From positions 89,194,873-89,258,872 of the forward strand of contig CM066326.1 in NCBI GenBank assembly GCA_033807775.1: a DNA stretch of 64,000 nucleotides, written 5' to 3'. The notes below the pieces were generated by a model. It was not told the DNA's origin. It saw only the letters and a program-made list of their open reading frames with translations, and did not search any database. Every line of letters begins with the position of its first letter. Position 1 is the stretch's first letter. The stretch is from Saussurea involucrata. Its lineage: Eukaryota; Streptophyta; Magnoliopsida; Asterales; Asteraceae. A program made the position numbers and the translations under genes. Below are positions 52,364-61,760 of this stretch, piece by piece.

Positions 52364-55091
52364 TGAAACACCCTGAAAACGGAGTCAATTTAAACCTTGA
52401 AATTTCCACCAGTTATGATCAAAACTTTCAAACTTATATAACCTGAGGATCAAATGTAAGGTTTTTATATACAACTGACATTACTTAAATAACTTATTAA
52501 TCTAATCACCTCATAACAATCAGATTAATCGAGTTATCTAAACAACTGTCCCAAAGATTTCAAAGAATAACTAGATCCTTTGTTATCTCTAAGCCTGAAT
52601 CTCTCCAAAAGTTCTCTTCTCTCGTTCCCGCTACTTCCCGGAGCTTGTACCTGGTAAGAAGATTCAACTTGAAACATTAGGCTTTCGCCTAGTGAGAATA
52701 CTCAAATCAAAATAAAATTTAATAATTAAAACATGAACAAATAACTCAAACCTGTTCTCACCCATCTTACCGTACGACAACTCCTTTCCAAATCGGGGAA
52801 TCTACCCCACTCCCAATTTCCTACGACTAACTCATTTAATCGCAACAACAACATAAGAGTTAACTCTGAATCATTCCAGATTCACAACCAATAATCACAC
52901 ACAAGAAATTACAAGTCAAAACCTGCCTATTTCTTAATCAGGAAGTAGAGATTACAAATTACTTTATGCCTATCTCTAATCTTCCTCTCATCACAGGGAA
53001 ATCTCCGATCTTCCCGAAAACAATGGAAATCTCTGATCTTCCATAAATCGAAATGGGAATTACAAATCAAAATCTGCCTATTCCACATTCCACCTCTGCA
53101 TCAATGGTCCCAATGGGATTATAATATCGCGATACTCAATCGGGACTCACGATGGTTCGAGGTTCACCCAATTACTAAAATTACACCCCTTTGGTCTATG
53201 ACGAGTAACCGGTTCCCATTATACCGTACCCAAGTGCCATCGGTGACCGGATGCCTATTTTAGTAAAAGCATATAATCACATAATATAATACAATCGATA
53301 CTACTATATGCGTCCAGCATAGAATGTATTATTTCTCTGAACATATTCTATATATAGAATAAAGAATATTAATACCCACATCTCAATCTCTTTATTACCC
53401 CTTCTCTGAAATCTGATATGATGATCACCATCTCAATAGTTATTTATATTTTCGAACTCATAGATAGGCCTTTATAATATATCTCAATTTGGCTTCTCAA
53501 TCACATTTAGAATTCATAATCATCTAACATATTGCATATAACAGATAATCCTGCTCATTATAAGAAATATGAATAATTCCTGTTCATCAACTTCTTAACT
53601 ATCCCCTCATAGTAATTTAACACGAGAGTTAATATATATCAGTTATTAATCTATATCTTTGAACTCATGGATGGATCTTTATAGTTTATCTCAATAAAGC
53701 TTCAAATCATATTTAGAGTTCATAACCACATAGTAATTTCATGTGGTAAATAATCAAACTTAGCATGCAAGATTAATAATAATTACTAGTTCATCAACTT
53801 CATAGATAACTCATCTTAGAAGTTTCAGCATGGAAATCCACATAACACAACTTTTAATCGCCCTCTTGGCTTATCTCTAATTTAATCCAATCCACATAAA
53901 ACATATTCATGCATATATATAAAGCATCTAATTCAAGATTAATTACTGAATTTTAAAGAGAGTTGAATAAACTCACCTCGATTGGTTATCGAATTTCCTT
54001 CTTAGCTTTTCTCGAGAAATGCGATCTTTCATTCCAATCTTACCGAATCTGGAACAATTAAAAATACAAGTATTTCTTAAAGGCTAAGAATCTTAAATAA
54101 TCCAAAGTCCTCGTCTAAAGTCGCAACCCATTGTTGAGACTTCGACACTATTCACTATTCCAAGTCTCAATCCACTACTGAGACTTCAACACTATTCACT
54201 ATTCCAAGTCTCAATCCACTACTGAGACTTCAACACTATTCACTATTCCAAGTCTCAATCCACTACTGAGACTTCAACACTATTCACTATTCCAAGTCTC
54301 AATCCACTACTGAGACTTCAACACTATTCACTATTCCAAGTCTCAATCCACTACTGAGACTTCAACACTATTCACTATTCCAAGTCTCAATCCACTACTG
54401 AGACTTCAACACTATTCACTATTCCAAGTCTCAATCCACTACTGAGACTTCAACACTATTCACTATTCCAAGTCTCAACCAACTGACCTTCAAGCAAGTC
54501 TCAACCAACTGACCTTCAAGCAAGTCTCAACCAACTAAAAACGTAAAAACCCAGAAATCTTTAGTTTTAAGCCATGAATGTTTATGATATTTTGCAGATA
54601 TGTTTTATACACTTATCTTAACATATCCTAAAACTCAGATTCTCATAACATCAAGATTTACCCCAAAACCCAACTAAAATTCCATAGAAAACTTTCAACT
54701 AAAAAGATGAAGGAATTAATGATGTTTACCTTGGTTTGATTCATGCTTTCCAACTGAAAATGAAACTGATTTCTTCTTTTCTTTACTCGATTCTTTCCTC
54801 TATCTCGGTTCTCTTTCTCGTCTCAAAACCGAAACACACACACAAAGGACATACACTCACACACTTAGACACCACCCTTAATCCATGATGACTTAACAAT
54901 TTGACACCTCACTTTAAACAAGCATGAGTCATAAGACTATATACCAAATAAACCCTTAACTTTAAATAATTACACAATTAACCCTAAATTTGAAAATATA
55001 CTTCAACCAACACTTTTAAACAATTACCAACTTAACCCCAAGTTAATTTGTAATTCACAAAATAATATAACTGAAAATTTGGGATGTTACA
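52364..55091 (-). mobile_element. Probable solo LTR (Ty3/gypsy-like), 2.7 kb, in copia D gag
   Basis: TG..CA ends (plus strand TGAAACACCCTG ... GGGATGTTACA), with 5 bp duplication GATTT (52359-52363, 55092-55096). The two ends are not repeats of each other and there is no ORF, so a single long LTR is the simplest reading. The minus-strand start TGTAACATCCCAAATTTTC resembles large plant gypsy LTRs. A large non-autonomous derivative is the alternative. It holds the 44 bp tandem array described separately. Confidence 0.65.
54117..54468. repeat. 44 bp tandem array, eight units
   Basis: Unit starts CAAGTCTCAATCCACTACTG and ends ACACTATTCACTATTC. Seven near-identical copies start at 54161, 54205, 54249, 54293, 54337, 54381 and 54425, after one diverged copy. 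A second short array (CAAGTCTCAACCAACTGACC, about 26 bp) follows to 54535. Confidence 0.95.
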
Positions 55092-55278
55092 GATTTGCCC
55101 TTTCCCACTTTTCAAAAATTGCTTTCTGAGCTGCAGAGGACTCAGCAGTAATAGCAGCGGGTTCATCATGGCGAATGGCATGGTCAAGGTCTAGCATCCC
55201 CAGAGTTAAAAGTAATTGATCCTTCCATGAAGCAAAGTTTGCTCCAGTAAGTGGCTCAATGCCAAAGTTAGGTACTGA
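55092..55278 (-). pseudogene. Copia D gag, N-terminal part cut off by the solo LTR
   Basis: Minus strand reads SVPNFGIEPLTGANFASWKD, then QLLLTLGMLDLDHAIRHDE and AQKAIFEKWERAN, a DUF4219/UBN2-type gag start. It joins the main ORF across the insertion in the correct frame. I see no in-frame ATG immediately upstream; a splice acceptor-like CTTCCACATCAG precedes it, so the start may lie in a leader exon or be lost. Confidence 0.8.
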
Positions 55279-55429
55279 TGTGGAAGAAAAGGGGATATAA
55301 GTTATAGAAGATTATCATAGTGACTTAGTTAGCTATAAAAGGCAGACAAAGCAATGTAATCAAAATAATGTTAAAGTAAGTAGGCCTAACAGTAACATTC
55401 CTTAGAATAACTATGACCATTTTAGTGAT

Positions 55430-55719
55430 TCGCAAAAAGGTGTGAAACGGCAGGGACACCCTAACCCCGTGTGCCTTTGGCACCAGTCAGTGGCCACCCC
55501 ACAAGGCATGACTCCGGGCAACTCTCCTGGCCCAGTGGGGCGCCAACTGGAGTGAGCACGAGCCGAGACCCGAACCCGTGATCGTTATTCGCAAACACTC
55601 TCCAGTGGGCCCATGGGTTTTACGGAGGTGGGTACCTTCAAAGTGTATCCCCCGTGGTTCGAACTTGAGACATAGACATTGCTATCCCCAAGCTCTTACC
55701 ACTTGAGCTACACCCCTTT
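55430..55719 (-). mobile_element. tRNA-derived SINE, family 4, in copia D leader
   Basis: Minus strand starts GGGTGTAGCTCAAGTGGTAA (A box) and has CAAGTTCGAACCACG (B box). Duplication GACCATTTTAGTGAT (55415-55429, 55720-55734). 290 bp, longer than the other SINEs here. Confidence 0.85.
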
Positions 55720-55734
55720 GACCATTTTAGTGAT

Positions 55735-56131
55735 GAAGCTAGTGATAAGTAAACCTATTGTAAACACCAAAACAATAAGCAAAATAAGGCTCTACTCAGA
55801 TGTTACATCACCTTTGGGCAGAAATAATTAATATCTAAGTAAACATGAGCGTTAGGGTCATGCCACGCAATGCTTATCTTTTGACCTTTGGGCACAAAAT
55901 AGAGCATCGTGTGAATTATGCATGTAGAGAGTCCTTTTGACACACAGGTATATTAAATCACCTTTGGGCAGAATTAGTATACTCAGTGTTCATTATGCAA
56001 AAGGAAAAAATGCAATATGAGAATCATATATGACCTTTGGGCACAAATGATGAAATCATATGTATTAGTGCAAGGGTATAGTGCATACCGAAAAGAAAAG
56101 AATTCGATATGCACTATACCGAATAGAAAAG
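55735..56131 (-). other. Copia D leader with ACCTTTGGGCA repeats
   Basis: At least four ACCTTTGGGCA(G/C)A motifs with irregular spacing between 55810 and 56045. Untranslated leader between PBS and gag. No ORF is supported. Confidence 0.5.
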
Positions 56132-56443
56132 TTTTCGGTATGTAAAGAACCGAAAAATTAGGTTTTCGGTATGCAAGATGCCGAAAAGTTAGGTTTTCGG
56201 TATGCAAGATACCGAAAAGTAAGGTTTTCGGGATGAACGATACCGAAAAGTAAGGTTTTCGGTATGCAAGATACCGAAAAGTAAGGTTTTCGGTATGCAA
56301 GATACCGAAAAGTAAGGTTTTCGGGATGAACGATACCGAAAAGTGAGGTTTTCGGGATGAACGATACCGAAAAGTAAGGTTTTCGGTATGCAAGATACCG
56401 AAAAGTAAGGTTTTCGGTATGAACTATGCCGAAAAGTTAGGTT
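56132..56443. repeat. 31 bp hairpin minisatellite in copia D leader
   Basis: About ten units of 31 bp, each with GGTTTTCGGTATG and ATACCGAAAA, which are mutually complementary, so each unit can form a stem. Frames of 85 and 136 codons across it are repeat artefacts. Confidence 0.9.
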
Positions 56444-56744
56444 CAATCCGAAAAAAAAATTCTATACATTGATCAATTCGGGATAATTAACATTGATCAA
56501 TTAACTTGATAAAAAAAATGCAATTGAAAAAAAATAGCATTATAATTCGCTGGAAAATATTGCGGCGGCTGAATTGCAATGTAATTCGCTGGAAAAAAAA
56601 TTCGGCGACTGGAAGGAATTTGCAATTCAATGTAATTTGAGTTTGAAATTAACAATACAATTTCTTATGTTCATATGTTACGAAATAAACAGAGGATAGA
56701 ACCATTAAAAAAAACACAAATCATGAATCAATTATGAACCCGAA

Positions 56745-56756
56745 GCTCTGATACCA
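56745..56756 (-). other. Copia D primer binding site
   Basis: Minus strand TGGTATCAGAGC, two bases inside the 5' LTR. Confidence 0.9.
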
Positions 56757-56758
56757 CA

Positions 56759-57230
56759 TGTTGGAATAAACATGATTTGTATTTGATGGATAATGAAAAC
56801 ATGATAATAATAAATCATACCTGATGATCCTGAGGATCCGGTGAAAGCGTTAAACATATTTGCCATGGATTGACGGGTTCCCAGAACGAGATGATTGTAT
56901 AATGATGGGATGATGATCGAGCTTGAGAGAGCCGATCTTAGGGGAGGCACACGGCTGGGATATAATCAGCAATATGTCATTAGGGTTAAAAGAGTGATTA
57001 GGGTACTCTATTTATAATAAGAGTATCTTACACTTTCAACCCTTGGTGTTTATTATGTGTAGTATAATTCCCCATAGTTCCAATCACCTAATGGGAAACC
57101 CTATAGTATGTCAATAATAGTAAATACGCCCATCATATATTTACCAGACATAGGGATTTCAGTTATTGTCAATTATCACATCAGGAATGATAAACGATCA
57201 GTGACGGTCACTTTTAAGGTGGTTCCAACA
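56759..57230 (-). repeat. Copia D 5' LTR
   Basis: 472 bp, TGTTGGAATAAAC to GGTTCCAACA, followed by target duplication AAGCG (57231-57235). Confidence 0.95.
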
Positions 57231-57735
57231 AAGCGGACAGTAACCCCTCCACGTATCCGTCCAAAACGTCGTGGTACGACCATTCCCGATCTGTTTCAAA
57301 CACAACTCATCGAAGTTGATGTGAAGAGATCCCAACGTTCTCACTACTAAAATCACACTTCCCCACAAACTATTCCTGCTCCAAGTACCTTGTTCCGAAG
57401 AAAACCCACTGTTGCTGCCGTAGATTGATTTGATCACTATTGCCCACAAGGAATTATGATCGTGTTTGAACTTCCAGGCCCACTTAGCGAGAAGGGATAT
57501 ATTAGAAGCGTAAATGCTTCCAATGCCGAGTCCACCGTTTTCCTTCAAAGTATCCAATTAATCCAAGCCATTTTTTTGGTGTCACCATCCGCTCCCTAAA
57601 AGAAATTCCTCAGTTTCTCCAAAAATTCAATAACCTTTTTAGGAGCTCTAAAAATTGAAAGGTAATATGTGGCAATAACTTATCTAACGTTTCTTCCTCC
57701 ATATGATAGTGTTTTTACCTTCCAACGATTTAAAT
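57231..57735 (-). pseudogene. LINE-1 reverse transcriptase fragment, upstream half
   Basis: Minus strand shows a KTLSYGGR-like start, FRAPKKVIEFLEKLRN, KKMAWINW and KENGGLGIGSIYASNISLLA, then LCLKQIGNGRTTTFWTDTWRG, the segment that precedes zf-RVT in plant LINE-1 ORF2. Stops and frame changes are present. It continues at 34302-34970 after removal of copia D. Confidence 0.8.
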
Positions 57736-57924
57736 CAATCTGTTTGACCACTTGGTTGTGACAATAACTTATCTAACGTTTATTGCCATCAAACAACTAA
57801 TTAGAATAGTTGAAATTAGGTTAACATAATTCAATCCAACCCAAATCGTCAATCCACCGTTAGTATATATTATTTCGATAAAATTATATATATGTATATA
57901 TATAAGATTTACAACTACTATGAT

Positions 57925-58035
57925 TTACAACCCAAAAATATATACATATATTAGTCTAATTTACAACCCAAAAGTATATACATATATTAGTTTAATTTAC
58001 AGTCCAAAAAAATATATACATATATTAGTCCAAAA
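57925..58035. repeat. AT-rich minisatellite, about three units
   Basis: Repeats of ATATATACATATATTAGT followed by TTTACAACCCAAAA-like text. No coding content. Confidence 0.7.
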
Positions 58036-58135
58036 AATTATTCCAACTACGTCAATGCCTAGATTAATTTAACTAGGTTGACAGATACATTTCAATAAGC
58101 ATGACTGCATAAGTACACTAAAACAACTAAGTCGA

Positions 58136-58254
58136 CACTACAAGAAAAACGGTAATTAGTGACAAAAAAAATTTGGTCACTAACGGTCAAAAATTGGTCA
58201 CTAAGGTCATTTAGTGACCAAAATTTTTGTCACTAACTAACGTTTTTTTTAGTG
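58136..58254. mobile_element. CACTA-type mini-element
   Basis: 119 bp, begins CACTACAAGAAAAACGG and ends TTTTTTTTAGTG, flanked by the 3 bp duplication CGA (58133-58135, 58255-58257). The interior has GGTCACTAA/TTAGTGACC palindromes. A non-autonomous En/Spm derivative. Confidence 0.85.
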
Positions 58255-58509
58255 CGACGTTGTTTTCATTGCATAAATGAACATATGAAATATGTTTCAA
58301 ACCATAAATTTTAAATTAAAAGTATGAACATAATCAATCAAAATGAAAAAGTTCAATAATTTTTTAATTCAAAAACTAGTCTTAAGACTTGATCAATCAA
58401 AATAAAAAGGTTTGCTAAGTTTTTCTAAGAAAAATCAAATTAAAAGAATTATTATAATAATTTAACCAAACCTTTTATTTATATGCATATATACTAATAT
58501 AACCACTAA

Positions 58510-58778
58510 GAGCATCTCCAATAGCTTTCCTAAATTTTTTTCAAAATGGGGAAGCAAAAGTCAAAATCTCCAAAATAATTTGCTTCCATCTCCAACAGAT
58601 TCCCCATTTTGTAGAATTCTAGTTTTGGGGTATTCTCCATATTTGGAGAAAATTTTAGGGAATCTCCAACTTTCTTCAAAATGGGGATGGATTTGGGGAA
58701 GCTGTTGGAGCTTATTTTAGGACCAAAATCCCCATATTCTCCATTTTCTTCAAAATGAGGAAGCTGTTGGAGATGCTC
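58510..58778. mobile_element. Tourist-like MITE with GAGCATCTCCAA ends
   Basis: GAGCATCTCCAATAG and CTGTTGGAGATGCTC are inverted; TAA on both flanks (58507-58509, 58779-58781). The interior repeats TCTTCAAAATGGGGA-like text in both directions. Confidence 0.85.
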
Positions 58779-59172
58779 TAACAGTCACAAGTTCACAACC
58801 AAAAAAACCTTATTAAAATCACATAGATTAATTTGTTATGCTACATGCATTCACATATCTAATAAATTAACTCATATTTCACATTTATAATACGAGAACA
58901 ATAAAGTAAGAAAATCAAATATTTAAAATACATTTGACCAGGACATAAAAACTAAAACGTTGAATTTATTTTATAGTGATAAAACTTACTCTAACACTTT
59001 TGTGTCCATATACATTTCATGTTTTTAACCAAAAAAATCTCAATAAAATATGCACATATATAGAGACAGATTCAAGCGAGAAGCTAAGCCTTATACAAGA
59101 AGACGAGAAATATGATATCATATATGATACACAAGCTAGCTTAATCATATATGATTAAACACATGTTACATT
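58779..59172. other. Intergenic, no gene seen
   Basis: AT-rich. Contains an isolated GATTCAAGCGAGAAGC end and an ATCATATATGAT palindrome cluster (about 59110-59155) similar to text in the 21577-21811 element. Confidence 0.4.
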
Positions 59173-59771
59173 TGTTAGGACTGATCAATCACGGTTGTTA
59201 ATTGTGTAGAAGAACAGAAACAAATTCACATAAAATAATGAATTCTTTTACAAACGTTTTGATACAAACATAAATTACAACGAAATCGTAAACCTTACTT
59301 GATACGAAGATTCTTGTAACGTGAAAGAGATTGAGGCCTGCGATTAAGCAGGTGTCTCACTTGAATCAATCGAATCGTCATACGTCGGTGATGAACGAGA
59401 GGAGAGAGAACCCAGGAAAACGCCGCGGTCTGTTCATCGAAACCCACAGTGACCCGCGCGCCTTGTGGCGCGGCTTAAGTAGCGCCGTCATCCGCGCCAA
59501 CCTGCACATCACATTCGTTCTTCAACTATTGAATCTCGACCCCATCGAGACCCCAAGAGCCCCAAGGCCCAAGGCCCAATATTTGACATTTAATATATAT
59601 ATATATATATATATATATGTCAAAGAGAGCCCACCAAGAACACCACACACCAAGTCCAAGCAATTAAATGATTCATTTAATGCTCAATGGTTTGTGTTTA
59701 TTAAGTGGTTTAGACTTTGCCTTGGCTCCTATGTGGGACAAGTTTTCTCACCTCTTCACTAAGTTCCAACA
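59173..59771 (-). repeat. Copia F 3' LTR
   Basis: 599 bp, TGTTAGGACTGATC to AGTTCCAACA. Contains a (TA)n run at about 59590-59617 and a GC-rich centre. A 143-codon plus-strand frame through it has no known domain. Confidence 0.85.
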
Positions 59772-60368
59772 ATACCCCACATTTTCTATTCAAACCCAAA
59801 TAATACCCCACATTTGAATAGAAAATAAGCAATATTATGGAACTTATGTTTCTATCACCAAGCTAGTTATAATATGCATCGGAAAACGGTGTCTTTTGGA
59901 CTTGAACCTTTCCTAGTGAATGCCAATCGGATCTACTTCGTGGATAGTGAACTAAAGTCTTGAACTAGCCACCTTTTGTAGTAAATCGAGACAATAGGCA
60001 TCACACATATTATAGCTATACGTAATTAAATTCTTACCGTTGTGTTCATTTCGGTCGTGAACATATCCTTTCTTCATGAGAGTTTTAGAAGACGTAGCCA
60101 TATCCGTCCTCAAAGATGCGACCCCACATCAGTCTCACATAGGTAATGCCGATCAAGAATATTCCGTTGTATTCTACTAAGAAGCTATCATCATTATTAA
60201 GAATAAACTATTCATCCCTATATCATCAACGGAAAACACAAAGGAAACATCATAGGAATAGGCATACCTTTGTTTTATTGTTGCTTGAGTTGACCCCGAC
60301 TAGTTTGCCTATTGAACCTAGACCATGGGATCTCCAATTCCGCTAGGTTAGGTTGTCGTCGAGGAAAC
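59772..60368 (-). other. Copia F PPT and 3' noncoding region
   Basis: Plus strand ATACCCCACATTTTC abuts the LTR (minus AATGTGGGGTAT), and an imperfect second copy, AATACCCCACATTTG, is 30 bp away. The rest has no supported gene. Confidence 0.6.
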
Positions 60369-61760
60369 TCATTGTGTTGGCTTTAAGCTCATTCCCCTCG
60401 ATGTGAAGGATACTTGCTCTCTACTTAGGCCTTTTGTCAAAGGATCGGCAATGTTCTCCTTTGACTTTACGTAGTCAATGGAAATGATTCCATTTTTCAG
60501 CAAGTCCTTTATAGTGTTGTGGCGCCTTCGTATGTGACGGGACTTTCCATTGTAAATCTGATTCTTCGCTCTTGTGAGAGCAGCCATACTATCACAATGG
60601 ATACCAATAGCAGTCACTGGTTTTGGCCACAACGGAATACCCTCTAGGAAGCTTTTTAGCCATTCGACTTCTTCAGCGGCTTTGTCTAATGCGACAAATT
60701 TTGCTTCCATAGTTGATCTGGTATTCACCGTTTGTTTAGAAGATTTCCATGAAATCGCAGCACCACCAAGTGTGAATACATATCCACTTGTGGACTTACT
60801 CTCCGAATGATTGGAAATCCAATTAGCATCACAATACCCTTCTAGAACGGGAGGGTACTTGGCATAGTGTAACCCATAACCCATTGTGTATTTCAAGTAT
60901 CGAAGCACCCTTACTAGAGCATACCAATGGTCTTTTCCCGGGTTATGTGAGTACCGACTAAGTCTACTCACACTATACGCAATATCCGGTCGTGTACAGT
61001 TCATGATATACATCAAGCTTCCAAGAACTTGAGTGTATTCCATCTGAGCAACACTATCTCCTTCATTCTTCTTCAATTGACTTGAAGGATCAAATGGAGT
61101 CACAACCGGTTTGTCATCAAAGTGACCAAACTTTCGTAGCACCTTCTCAACATAGTGAGATTGGGTAAGGATGTAACCATTTGGATTTCTTTGAATCTTT
61201 ATACCAAGGATAACATCAGCAACTCCCATATCTTTCATATCAAATGCGGAGTGTAGCATCTTCTTGGTTTGGTTTATTACATCCAAGTTTGATCCCATGA
61301 TGAGCATATCATCAACATATAAACATATAATAACATAAGCATTCTTATATTGTTTCACATAGACACACTTATCACATTCATTTATGTGATAACCATTTGA
61401 CAACATAGTGTTATCAAACTTTTCATGCCATTGCTTTGGCGCTTGTTTAAGTCCATAAAGAGACTTAATCAACTTACAGACTTTGTTCTCTTGGCCTTTT
61501 ACAACAAAACCTTCCGGTTGTTGCATATATATCTCTTCTTCTAATTCACCATTCAAGAAAGCGGTTTTTACATCCATTTGATGTATCTCCAAATTATGGA
61601 TAGCCGCTATTGCAACCAACATCCGTATAGACGTGATCCTAGTAACCGGTGAATAGGTGTGGAAGAAGTCTTGACCTTCCTTTTGTCGGTACCCCTTGGC
61701 AACTAGTCGAGCTTTGTATTTCTCTATAGTGCCATCGGGTCTTAACTTCCATTTGAAGAT
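60369..61760 (-). pseudogene. Copia F pol, RT and RNase H part after the nonsense codon
   Basis: The frame continues directly from the upstream ORF after TGA 61761-61763: IFKWKL, ARLVAKGYRQKEGQDF, then the RT core VDVKTAFLNGELEEE-type segment (here MDVKTAFLNGELEEEIYMQ), YVDDMLIMGS and RNase H with GYCDANW and NTRSTMEAKFVALD, ending SFTSRGMSLKPTQ. Translation from the internal Met (61622) would give RT lacking its first part. Confidence 0.85.

Larger units (their letters stand above)
34971..57230 (-). mobile_element. Ty1/copia element D, host of the nested insertions
   Basis: 472 bp LTRs, TSD AAGCG (34966-34970, 57231-57235), inserted in a LINE. The left LTR is interrupted 7 bp before its end by the Sirevirus (TSD GTGGT), gag by a 2.7 kb probable solo LTR (TSD GATTT), and the leader by a SINE. 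Without these the element is about 6.5 kb. Its LTR copies differ at three sites (for example GATCTAG versus GATCCGG near the start), so it is older than the Sirevirus. Confidence 0.9.

Noticed and set aside
54117..54535. CRISPR-like array of regular repeats
   Set aside because: The 44 bp units are contiguous without variable spacers, in plant DNA and inside an LTR.
55983..56446. Frames of 136 and 85 codons with repeated SFIPKTLLFGI-like text
   Set aside because: They are translations of the 31 bp minisatellite in the copia D leader.
59331..59762. 143-codon plus-strand frame
   Set aside because: It lies inside the copia F LTR, crosses a (TA)n run and has no recognisable domain.
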